This document shows, in pieces, positions 1-7,226 of a stretch of DNA of 64,000 nt. The translations under genes and the position numbers were made by a program. This stretch comes from Ramlibacter lithotrophicus (GTDB taxonomy: Bacteria; Pseudomonadota; Gammaproteobacteria; Burkholderiales; Burkholderiaceae_C). The DNA is taken from NCBI RefSeq assembly GCF_012184415.1, contig NZ_VTOX01000006.1, positions 1 through 64,000 of the forward strand. Direction: 5' to 3'. Position 1 is the first letter of the stretch. Each line of letters opens with the position of its first letter. The notes beneath the pieces were generated by a model. That model was given only the letters and a program-made list of their open reading frames with translations. It made no database searches and was not told the origin of the DNA.

Positions 1-391
1 TCGTCAGCCAGTTGCCGCCGCCGCGAAAAACGGCCATGCTTAACCCTCGCTCGGGATGCCCGTTTGCAGCCGCAACTGGCTTGAATATGCCGGAAACGGA
101 TTGGCTCGAAAACGGTGAGAGGTGACACGCGGGCGCATTCGCCAGTCCGAGCCGGCGAGCGGCCGAGGCGCGAACGGAGTTCAGCTGGAGTTGCTCGCCC
201 TCGATCTGCGCGGTGGCCAGCGCTTCCTGCGTCCAGCCCGCCAGCTGCAGCTCGGCAAGGTCCATCACGCCCAAGCCGCCCGCCAGCCCCAGCATCCGGC
301 CCTGGGCCAAACGCGCCTGCGCCAGTGGCGCCGTGACGGCGCTCGCGTCCCACGTGAGTGCCGGCCAGCCCGGTTCCTGCCAGAGGTACAT
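1..391 (-). CDS. Fic-family N-terminal (DUF4172-like) fragment, running off the left edge
   Basis: An open frame starts at the ATG at 391 and stays open to base 1. Its first residues (MYLWQEPGWPALTWD, then LAQARLAQGRMLG) and the later TAQIEGEQLQLNSVRASAARR match the N-terminal DUF4172 region of Fic/Doc AMP-transferases, which carries the inhibitory helix with the S/T-xxx-E-G-E type motif (here ATAQIEGEQ). After about residue 85 (RRLGLANAP) the similarity stops: the expected run into the Fic core with HPFxxGNGR is absent within the window, and the sequence (CHLSPFSSQSV) looks unrelated. A second ATG in the same frame at 37 (MAVFRGGGNWLT), with a purine-rich stretch before it, could be the start of a separate gene. 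The best reading is a Fic gene truncated after its N-terminal domain, possibly fused in frame to something else. Confidence 0.5.
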   Translation of the reverse strand, partial: MYLWQEPGWPALTWDASAVTAPLAQARLAQGRMLGLAGGLGVMDLAELQLAGWTQEALATAQIEGEQLQLNSVRASAARRLGLANAPACHLSPFSSQSVSGIFKPVAAANGHPERGLSMAVFRGGGNWLT

Positions 392-451
392 GAAGCGTAT
401 TCTAGGCATTTGCGCTTCACGGATGAAGCGCAAAAATCCAATAGCGCTTCA
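391..451. repeat. Four alternating copies of TGAAGCG / CGCTTCA at the Fic-fragment promoter
   Basis: TGAAGCG at 391-397, GCGCTTCA at 412-419, TGAAGCGC at 424-431 and GCGCTTCA at 444-451 form two nested inverted repeats. They begin at the start codon of the Fic-like frame and extend upstream of it. This placement suggests an operator for an autoregulated gene, but no regulator is visible in the window. Confidence 0.5.
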
Positions 452-591
452 CGACAGCCGCTGACGTTCCTGTGGTCGCTTGCTCCAATACCTTTGGGGG
501 ACGGCGCCAAACACTCCCGTGCTTCTCATCTGCCCCCTATCGCGTGCGCCTGCGCTAGCGTGGCCCAAGTCCCCGCAGGCAACGTCACAAT

Positions 592-1338
592 TCAGGGTGA
601 ACCCGGTCTCGACGTCAACGACTGTTTCAGACGCACATGCAGGTGCACGCTTGCAGATCCTTCCGACATCGGAGCCTCTTTGACGTCCAGATAGTCCTGC
701 TTGCGCATCAACTCGCCGAGCTTGGCGCAACCATAGTTGCGCGAATCGAAGGACGGGTTGTTCTTGGTGATCTGCCCACCGACGGCGGCAAGCGAGGCCC
801 AGCCGTCCTCGCGAGTCGTTGCTTCAATAGCCGCGACGACCATTGGCCGGAGCGGCGGCAGCGCGGCGGCTTCACCAATCTTCTCCTGCGTCGGGACGGG
901 CCGGAGAATCTCCGTGAAGATGAACTTGTCGCAGGCAGCGACAAACGGCGCGGGCGTCTTGCGCTCGCCAAAGCCGTAGACGACCAGGCCCGCCTCCCGA
1001 ATGCGCGTCGCCAACCTTGTGAAATCACTGTCAGAGGATACGAGGCAAAACCCATCTACGTTGTCGGCATGCAGCACGTCCATCGCATCGATAATCAGAG
1101 CGGAGTCGGTCGAATTCTTGCCGGTGGTGTACCGAAACTGCTGAACGGGCTGGATCGCCATTGCGTGAAGGGTTTCCTTCCACGAGACCAGATTGGGCGT
1201 TGTCCAATCCCCGTACGCGCGCTTGATGGTGGCAGTACCGTATCGGGACACTTCAGCCAGCAATTCCTGGATGACCAGAGCTTGCGCATTGTCCGCGTCG
1301 ATCAGTACTGCGAGCTTCGCAGCTTCCCTTGTTGCCAT
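592..1338 (-). CDS. NYN-domain ribonuclease-like protein with C-terminal LOTUS/OST-HTH domain
   Basis: 248 residues. The N-terminal half has the PIN-like NYN fold of the LabA/DUF88 family: LAVLIDADN at residues 9-17 gives the first acidic pair, STDSALIIDAMDVL the middle acidic cluster, and SSDSDFTRLA the third. These residues bind metal in NYN nucleases, so RNA cleavage is expected. The C-terminal 80 residues (VVAAIEATTREDGWASLAAV ... NYGCAKLGELM) have the pattern of an OST-HTH/LOTUS domain, which binds RNA. The start at 1338 is the first Met before the NYN core. The downstream DUF4124 gene ends 8 nt before this start and reads the same way, so co-transcription is possible. No substrate can be inferred. 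Confidence 0.85.
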   Translation of the reverse strand: MATREAAKLAVLIDADNAQALVIQELLAEVSRYGTATIKRAYGDWTTPNLVSWKETLHAMAIQPVQQFRYTTGKNSTDSALIIDAMDVLHADNVDGFCLVSSDSDFTRLATRIREAGLVVYGFGERKTPAPFVAACDKFIFTEILRPVPTQEKIGEAAALPPLRPMVVAAIEATTREDGWASLAAVGGQITKNNPSFDSRNYGCAKLGELMRKQDYLDVKEAPMSEGSASVHLHVRLKQSLTSRPGSP

Positions 1339-1346
1339 TTCTCTTC

Positions 1347-1805
1347 CTAGCAGCCTAGCTTTCGGTACTTCTTGCGACTCTCGAAGAGCGCTGCTTCCGC
1401 GGCTGCCCCTTCGCCCTGTCCGGCATTGCGCACAGCCATCTCCTGCGCAGGCAGCCGGGAGTCAAGAGTCGCGCATTCGGTCCGGTCCTTCGGCGGCAGC
1501 TTGAACCTCTTGTGGCGCAGCTCATATTGGGCCGCCGTCTCTCCGAGGATTGGCTCTAGCGCCTTGGCCATCGCTTTGTTCGTCTCGCTCCTCCGGACGT
1601 CTGCGCCCTTCCTGCTTTGGCCGCTTGACTTGTCCAGGCCTTGCGTGGGAGTAGTGTCGACCACCCGTGCACCGACACAGGGCTCGTGCGAGTACGCGAC
1701 CGTCCCTTGGGGGGACTTGCATTTGTAGACCGGCTGCGCTCCGACTGACGCAACCGCGCCGGTCAGGAAAACCAGCAGGGTCGAGAGCATCAGCGTCAGC
1801 GCCAT
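1347..1805 (-). CDS. DUF4124 domain-containing exported protein (copy 1)
   Basis: 152 residues. A signal peptide of about 23 residues (hydrophobic LMLSTLLVFLTGAVASVGA) is followed by the DUF4124 core QPVYKCKSPQGTVAYSHEPC, in which the two cysteines probably pair in the periplasm. The rest is charged and helical and ends in KKYRKLGC. A paralogue lies at 6635-7081: both share VYKC, the VDT segment, the ECA-LD-R motif and a C-terminal K/R-x-LxC ending. The gene starts 12 nt after the Mrr-like gene and reads the same way. Function of the family is unknown. Confidence 0.85.
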   Translation of the reverse strand: MALTLMLSTLLVFLTGAVASVGAQPVYKCKSPQGTVAYSHEPCVGARVVDTTPTQGLDKSSGQSRKGADVRRSETNKAMAKALEPILGETAAQYELRHKRFKLPPKDRTECATLDSRLPAQEMAVRNAGQGEGAAAEAALFESRKKYRKLGC

Positions 1806-1817
1806 TGCAGCCCCAGG

Positions 1818-2669
1818 TCACCGCGTGCCGCGACAGGACGGATATTGCGAACAGCCCCAGAACTGCGCGCCTGCATTCGCGCCCTTCCGAGCGGTCCTGC
1901 GCACCATTGACGCGCCGCACTGCGGGCACTCGGGTGTCGCCGCCGCTGCGGTCCTGGCGGCGGGTGTCGGCGAGGGTGCACTCGAAGGCTTCGACCGCCC
2001 CGCCGTGGCCTGCTGTATGAGCCCGAACAGCTTGGGGCCATCCACCAGATTCACGTTTCGGCCTTTGGCGAATGCGTGCGCATCCGCTGTGAAGGTACCG
2101 GAGGTAACGACAAACCCGCCGGCAGCTCCTTGCGCCGCCATGAGCCCGTACAGCTCGCGAACCACCTTCACGTCGACCTTGAATGCCTTCCACTGCTTGC
2201 ACTGCACGAGGTAAGTTTCGTCGGCTCTGCGCAGGACCAGATCCACTCCCCCGTCAGCGCCACCACCACCTTGCTCGGTGACCCTGTATCCCTGCAGGCG
2301 AAACGCCTCGCCTACGAGCATCTCGAACTCCCGCCATGACATTCCATTGAGCGCGTCTGCTCCTTTGGATCGAACCACCCCGCGCACCAGCGATTCGCGT
2401 CGTTGACGGCGGAAAAAGGATCCCAGCGCGCCGAGAAGACAGAAGAATGGAATGAGGAACTGCCCGATCGATGCGAGCGACGCCACCATCGCCCGGGTAG
2501 CAAACGCCGCCATCTGACCTGGCTGCGCAGCATTCGGACTGGGGTTGCTTCCCGCCATCTGATGCAGCACCAGATAGGACACAAGGGCCAAGGCAACACC
2601 GGCCCACCAAGGCATCATGGCTACGAGATCCATGAAATCCTCTGCCGGAGTCGATTTTCTGCGCCCCAT
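1818..2669 (-). CDS. Membrane-anchored Mrr-like restriction endonuclease with C-terminal zinc ribbon (copy 1)
   Basis: 283 residues. Two predicted transmembrane segments lie at about 18-38 and 58-82 (WWAGVALALVSYLVLHQ; MVASLASIGQFLIPFFCLLG). A cytoplasmic Mrr_cat-type PD-(D/E)XK domain spans about 105-215, with WREFEMLVGEAFRLQGYRV, then GGVDLVL and YLVQCKQW, giving the catalytic D and Q-x-K residues. The C-terminus has a topoisomerase-type C4 zinc finger: CPQCG, then GCSQYPSC. Family members may cut modified DNA or act in quality control; the substrate here is unknown. A paralogue with the same three-part architecture is at 5674-6633. The first Met at 2669 is used. Confidence 0.85.
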   Translation of the reverse strand: MGRRKSTPAEDFMDLVAMMPWWAGVALALVSYLVLHQMAGSNPSPNAAQPGQMAAFATRAMVASLASIGQFLIPFFCLLGALGSFFRRQRRESLVRGVVRSKGADALNGMSWREFEMLVGEAFRLQGYRVTEQGGGGADGGVDLVLRRADETYLVQCKQWKAFKVDVKVVRELYGLMAAQGAAGGFVVTSGTFTADAHAFAKGRNVNLVDGPKLFGLIQQATAGRSKPSSAPSPTPAARTAAAATPECPQCGASMVRRTARKGANAGAQFWGCSQYPSCRGTR

Positions 2670-2720
2670 TGCTTACCTCGCTGTTGAGCTTCCATGCTAG
2701 CCGCGGTCTGGGGGCAGGCT

Positions 2721-2735
2721 TAAGAAAATTTCTTA
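2721..2735. promoter_or_regulatory. AT-rich palindrome between Mrr-like and radical SAM genes
   Basis: TAAGAAAATTTCTTA is a perfect 7-bp inverted repeat around one base, in an otherwise GC-rich intergenic stretch between two divergent genes. It lies about 50 bp upstream of the Mrr-like start and about 160 bp before the radical SAM gene. It could be an operator or an UP-like element; nothing further can be read. Confidence 0.3.
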
Positions 2736-2877
2736 GCAGTCAAGACAGTAGACGGACACGCTCGAAGCAGGCGCAGGGGCAGTCCGGCGGGGACGGCATT
2801 TCTTCCGGGGCATTTCTCACGCTTTCCCCCACCATCATCCGGCCAAACCGTTCACCGGTGCGCCCTCTCGGCCATTA

Positions 2878-2893
2878 CTGTACGATCATCCAG
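2878..2893 (+). promoter_or_regulatory. LexA-like SOS box overlapping the radical SAM gene start
   Basis: CTGTACGATCATCCAG has the CTG-N10-CAG spacing of LexA boxes and keeps TACTGTA on the left and CAGT on the right of the extended consensus. Its last G is the first base of the GTG start codon. A -10-like TACGAT at 2881-2886 would place transcription start near 2893, making a leaderless message. No ribosome-binding site is seen before the GTG, which fits. Half-site CCAG deviates from ACAG. Confidence 0.45.
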
Positions 2894-4164
2894 TGGATCT
2901 GAATTCCAAGCTCGCCATCCTCGCCGACGCGGCCAAGTACGACGCGTCGTGCGCGTCCAGCGGCGGCGTCAAGCGCAACTCGGTGGGCGGGCGCGGGCTG
3001 GGCTCGAACGAAGGGATGGGCATCTGCCACAGTTACGCGCCGGACGGGCGCTGCATCTCGCTGCTCAAGATCCTGCTCACCAACTTCTGCCAGTACGACT
3101 GCCTGTATTGCGTCAACCGCGCCAGCAGCAACGTGCCGCGCGCACGCTTCACGGTCGACGAGGTGGTGCACCTCACGCTCGATTTCTACCGCCGCAACTG
3201 CATCGAGGGCCTGTTCCTGTCCAGCGGCATCATCCGCAGCGCCGATTACACGATGGAGCAGGTGGTGGAGGTGGCGCGCTGCCTGCGCGAGGACCACGAC
3301 TTCCGCGGCTACATCCACCTCAAGACCATCCCCGATGCCGCGCCCGAGCTGCTGCAGCGCGCGGGCCGCTACGCCGACCGGCTGTCGATCAACATCGAGC
3401 TGCCCACCGAACAAGGCCTGGCGGCGCTGGCGCCCGAGAAGGACGGCGCGGCCATCAAGCGCTCAATGGCGCGGCTGCGCATCCACATCGAAGAAGCCAA
3501 GGCCGAAGCCCAGGAGACGGCGCGGGCGCCGGCCGTCTCGCTGCCGGGCGCACGTCCCAGGCGCGCCAGGCCCAAGGCATTCGCGGCAGCGGGCCAGAGC
3601 ACGCAGATGATCGTCGGTGCCGACGGCGCCACCGACGCGACCATCCTCGCCACCAGCGCGCAGCTCTATGGCGGCTATCGGCTCAAGCGCGTGTACTACT
3701 CGGCATTCAGCCCGATCCCGGATGCGTCCTCGTCGCTGCCGCTGCAGGCACCGCCCCTGCTGCGCGAACACCGGCTGTACCAGGCCGACTGGCTGATGCG
3801 CTTCTACGGCTTCGAGGCCGGCGAGATCGCAGCCGGCTCCGGCGGCATGCTGTCGCTGGAGATGGACCCCAAGCTCGCGTGGGCGGTGGCTCACCCGGAG
3901 CGTTTTCCGGTCGACCTGAACGCAGCGCCGCGCGAGCTGCTGCTGCGCGTGCCGGGACTGGGCGTGAAGGCGGTCGACCGGCTGCTACTGGCGCGGCGGG
4001 TGCGCCGGTTGCGCGCCGACGACCTCAAGCGCCTGCACGTGCCGCAGCGCCGCGTGCTGCCGTTCGTGGTGCTGGCCGACCACCGGCCGGCCGCGACCAG
4101 CGCGCCCTTGGCCCAGGCAGTCGCCATGGCCAAGGCGCCACCGGTGCAATCCGCCCTGTTCTGA
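2893..4164 (+). CDS. Putative DNA modification/repair radical SAM protein (TIGR03916 type)
   Basis: 423 residues. The opening (LAILADAAKYDASCASSG ... GICHSY) is typical of the radical SAM family genetically linked to UdgX. The iron-sulfur motif is CQYDCLYC (CxxxCxxC), about residue 73. The C-terminal part holds a helix-hairpin-helix (DLNAAPRELLLRVPGLGVKA) for DNA contact. A GTG at 2893 is chosen because family members begin just before LAILADAAKYD; there is no Shine-Dalgarno sequence. The stop is 2 nt before the ATG of the DUF4130-UdgX gene, so the two form an operon. The reaction is not known; repair of a DNA lesion in concert with the glycosylase is inferred from the partnership. Confidence 0.9.
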   Translation: MDLNSKLAILADAAKYDASCASSGGVKRNSVGGRGLGSNEGMGICHSYAPDGRCISLLKILLTNFCQYDCLYCVNRASSNVPRARFTVDEVVHLTLDFYRRNCIEGLFLSSGIIRSADYTMEQVVEVARCLREDHDFRGYIHLKTIPDAAPELLQRAGRYADRLSINIELPTEQGLAALAPEKDGAAIKRSMARLRIHIEEAKAEAQETARAPAVSLPGARPRRARPKAFAAAGQSTQMIVGADGATDATILATSAQLYGGYRLKRVYYSAFSPIPDASSSLPLQAPPLLREHRLYQADWLMRFYGFEAGEIAAGSGGMLSLEMDPKLAWAVAHPERFPVDLNAAPRELLLRVPGLGVKAVDRLLLARRVRRLRADDLKRLHVPQRRVLPFVVLADHRPAATSAPLAQAVAMAKAPPVQSALF

Positions 4165-4166
4165 CC

Positions 4167-5605
4167 ATGCGCGCGCAGCTGGCGGGCGACACCGACTTCG
4201 CCGGATTCCGCGCCCAGGCGCGGACGCTGCTGGCGCGCCAGGTGCCGCCGGACCAGGTGCACTGGACCACCTCGGCCGACGCCGGCGATCTCTTCGCGCA
4301 GGAGCCCGCGCTGCCAACCATGCCGACGGCCGCCGGGAGCGCGGCATCGGTGCCTTCCGCCTTCCTGGCCCTGTGCGAAACGGTGGTGCTGCACGCGGAC
4401 CCCCAGCGCTTCGCCCTGCTCTATCGGCTGCTCTGGCGCCTGCAGCACGAGCCCACCTTGCGCCACGACCCGCTCGATGCCGACATGTTGCTGGCGCGCC
4501 GCATGGCGCACGCGGTAGGGCACGACATCCACAAGATGCGCGCCTTCGTGCGGTTTCGCGAGATGCCCGATGCGCAGGCGCCGGGGCAGGTACTGCACGT
4601 GGCCTGGTTCGAGCCCGAGCACCACGTCGTCGAGGCCAACGCGCCATGGTTCATGCGGCGCTTCACGCAGATGCGCTGGGCCATCCTGACGCCCCGGCGC
4701 TGCGTGGAGTGGGACGGCCATGAACTCCACTTCCGGCCCGGTGCGCAGCAGCAGGACGCGCCGCCGGCGGATGCGGGCGAGCAGCTCTGGCTCACCTACT
4801 ACCGCAGCATCTTCAACCCCGCGCGGCTGAAGCTGGCCATGATGCAAAAGGAGATGCCGCGCAAGTACTGGCGCAACCTGCCCGAGGCGCAGCTCATTGC
4901 GCGGCTGGCGGCGGACGCACTCGAACGCAGCGGCGGCATGATCGAGCAGGCGCCGACGCAGCCGATGCGGCGGGTGGTCAAGCTGGCGCGGGACGCCGAG
5001 CCGTCGGCGGTGGAGCGTCCCTCCTCCTTGCCCGAACTCGCCCAGGCCGTGCAGCGCTGCCGCGCCTGTCCGATTGGTGCGATGGCGACGCAGGCCGTCC
5101 CGGCGAAGGCCCCATGCGCCCGGCGCTGATGCTGGTGCGCGAGCAGCCGGGCGACCACGAGGACCTGCGCGGCCGTCCCTTCGTCGGCCCGGCGGGCGAG
5201 CTGCTGGCGCGCGCGATGGACCGGGCGGGCCTGGCGCGCGACAGCGTCTTCCTGACCAACGCCGTGCGCCATTTCAAGTTCGAGCCGCGCGGCAAGCGGC
5301 GCATCCACAAGACGCCTTCGCAAGCCGAAGCCGCCGCCTGCCGGCACTGGCTGGAAGAGGAGATCGCCATCGTGCAGCCGCACGCGCTGGTGGCCCTGGG
5401 CGCGACCGCGGCACGCTCGCTGCTGCGCCGGCCGGTGGCGGTGACGGCCGAACGCGGCCAGTGGCACGAGCGGCCCGACGGCAGGAAGGTGCTGGTGACC
5501 TTGCACCCGTCGGCGCTGCTGCGGATGGACCCCGCACTGCAGCCGGACGCCTTCGAGACCTTCGTCAGGGACCTGCAAGCCTCCACGCAGCAAGAGGGAC
5601 GATGA
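4167..5605 (+). pseudogene. udgX: DUF4130-UdgX fusion (uracil-DNA glycosylase family, TIGR03914), frameshifted
   Basis: The first part, 4167-5129, encodes a DUF4130 domain (HDIHKMRAFVRFREMPD; WAILTPRRCVEWDG; YYRSIFNPARL) and the start of the glycosylase (RCRACPIGAMATQAV), then runs into a stop at 5127-5129. The rest, 5114-5605, is in another frame and encodes the UdgX catalytic core: RPFVGPAGELLARA, TNAVRHFKFEPRGKRRIHK with the R-loop histidine that binds uracil covalently, and TLHPSALLR. One base is missing near 5100-5102 (GTCCCGGCG where GTCNCCGGCG-like sequence is needed to keep GEGP in frame). Motif A reads REQPGD instead of the usual GEQPGD. Either the gene is broken, the base was lost in sequencing, or the second part starts separately at the ATG at 5114. 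Confidence 0.8.
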
Positions 5606-5673
5606 GGGTCGCACCCCATTCGTGCCGGACCCGCCATCCCTTAAGCTCGCCGCACTCGAACGAGGAGCGGGGA

Positions 5674-6633
5674 ATGGGACGACGGCGATCTCAGGCCGGG
5701 GCGAGGAAGTCGCCCGGCAAGCTTTTTGAGGCGGGCATCGCGGCGGTGGCATTGGGCGCAGTGCTGCTGGTGGTACCAGCGTTCATGGGCAATTCCGCGA
5801 TCGCCGGCGCGTTCGCCACCGGCGTCCGCATCCCCGCTGTGTTCGCCCTGCTGGTCGGGGCCTGCCTGATCGCGTTCCACTTCGCGCTGCGCGCCCGGGT
5901 CAAGCCGCAGCAGCCGGTCGCGCCGCGGCAGGAGCCGGACTGGACCTCCTGGGCCCCGCCCGAGACGCTGGCGGCGCTGCAGCGTGCCATCCCGCAAGCG
6001 GGGCCGATCTCCGCGTTTCCCGACACCGGCGATACCGGCGCCGCCAGCCTCGAAGCAGCGCCGCAGCGGCGGCGCGAGATCGCCTGGGGCCAGAAGGTGT
6101 TCGACGACATCGAGTGGCGCCGCTTCGAGGCGGTGTGCGAGAAGCTGTTCGGGCAAGCCGGGTTCGAGACCCGCACGCAATCGCACGGCGCCGACGGCGG
6201 CGTCGACATCTGGCTGCACTCGAAGCACGCGCAAGGGCCGGCGGCGGTCGTCCAGTGCAAGCACTGGAGCGGCAGGCAGGTCGGCGTGAAGGAGGTCCGC
6301 GAATTCCTCGGCGTGATGACGGCGCACGGGCTCAAGCGCGGCACTTACGCCACGACCTCCACCTTCACCGCCGACGCGGCGAAGTTCGCCAGGGAGAACG
6401 GCATCAACGCGCTGGACGGCGCGCGGCTGCTGGCGCTGGTCGGCAAGCGCTCGCCCGAACAGCAGCTGGAGCTGCTGCAGATTGCCTACGAGGGCGAGTA
6501 CTGGCGGCCCACCTGCGCCAGCTGCGGCACCAAGATGGTCGAGCGCGAAGCCCGCAAGACGGCGTCGCGCTTCTGGGGTTGCGCGCAGTACCCCAGGTGC
6601 AAGTCGATGCTGCCGATGCGCAGCCTGGCCTGA
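5674..6633 (+). CDS. Membrane-anchored Mrr-like restriction endonuclease with zinc ribbon (copy 2)
   Basis: 319 residues, start at the ATG at 5674 after GAGGAGCGGGG. Two transmembrane segments lie at about 20-40 and 50-70. The Mrr_cat domain (about 148-265) has EWRRFEAVCEKLFGQAGFE, the catalytic-type GGVDIWL and AVVQCKHW (D ... Q-x-K), and LGVMTAHGLKRG. The C-terminal zinc ribbon has CASCG and GCAQYPRC. The order of parts is the same as in the gene at 1818-2669, but an extra proline-rich linker of about 50 residues follows the membrane part. It is convergent with the second DUF4124 gene, with the two stops adjacent. Confidence 0.87.
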   Translation: MGRRRSQAGARKSPGKLFEAGIAAVALGAVLLVVPAFMGNSAIAGAFATGVRIPAVFALLVGACLIAFHFALRARVKPQQPVAPRQEPDWTSWAPPETLAALQRAIPQAGPISAFPDTGDTGAASLEAAPQRRREIAWGQKVFDDIEWRRFEAVCEKLFGQAGFETRTQSHGADGGVDIWLHSKHAQGPAAVVQCKHWSGRQVGVKEVREFLGVMTAHGLKRGTYATTSTFTADAAKFARENGINALDGARLLALVGKRSPEQQLELLQIAYEGEYWRPTCASCGTKMVEREARKTASRFWGCAQYPRCKSMLPMRSLA

Positions 6634-6634
6634 C

Positions 6635-7081
6635 TCAGCAGCGCAATTCGCGAAATCGCCTGCGGCTTTGCTCCAGGGCCGCGGCGGCGCTGGAGACCTC
6701 GTGCGGGTCCGGGTTGTCCATGCGCGCCGCTTCGACCGGCATGCGGGTGTCCAGCCGCGCGCATTCGGCGCGATCCGGCGCCAGCATGGCGGCGCGCCGG
6801 CGCCGCAGCTCGAACTGCGGCACGGTCTCACCCGGCCGGCGTCGCAACGACTGCGCCAGGATCCGGTTTTCCCTGAGGCGCCGCACGTCCACCTGGCGCG
6901 GGTTTGCCCTGGCCGGCACGGGTGCGTCGGCGGTGTCGACGATGCGGCCAGTGCAAGGCCGGTCGGAGTACTTCACGGCGCTGCCGTATCCGCACTTGTA
7001 GACCGTCTGTGCCGCGGCCGGCAGGGCCGCGCCGGCGCAGGCCAGTGCGATCAGCACCAGGAGATTCGGGTTGATTGACAT
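6635..7081 (-). CDS. DUF4124 domain-containing exported protein (copy 2)
   Basis: 148 residues. The signal peptide (LLVLIALACAGAALPAAA) precedes QTVYKCGYGSAVKYSDRPC, the DUF4124 core with its two cysteines. The remainder is helical and charged, ending in RRFRELRC. It parallels the gene at 1347-1805 along its whole length. It stands tail to tail with the second Mrr-like gene, unlike copy 1, which follows its Mrr-like gene on the same strand. Confidence 0.85.
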   Translation of the reverse strand: MSINPNLLVLIALACAGAALPAAAQTVYKCGYGSAVKYSDRPCTGRIVDTADAPVPARANPRQVDVRRLRENRILAQSLRRRPGETVPQFELRRRRAAMLAPDRAECARLDTRMPVEAARMDNPDPHEVSSAAAALEQSRRRFRELRC

Positions 7082-7226
7082 GGGTCGCTCGCAAACTGCT
7101 GAGCTTCATCGTATCGGCCGCGCCCGCGGCCTCACGTTGCCGATTGCAACGAAGCTTCAGCAGTTGTGAGCGCGGCGCGGTGGCGCCGTCTCGACGGACA
7201 GACCCGCGGCCGCAGCCGCCGCGCCG

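Noticed and set aside
122..694. Open frame of 190 residues on the plus strand near the left edge
   Set aside because: It lies opposite the Fic-like frame and the NYN gene, has no family similarity and no ribosome-binding site.
2013..2030. CTGTATGAGCCCGAACAG as a LexA box
   Set aside because: The spacing is CTG-N12-CAG rather than N10, and it lies inside the Mrr-like gene.
2949..5129. Long plus-strand frame through the radical SAM gene
   Set aside because: Its first 400 codons are an Arg/Pro/Ala-rich shadow of the radical SAM gene; only the part from 4167 is real (the DUF4130-UdgX start).
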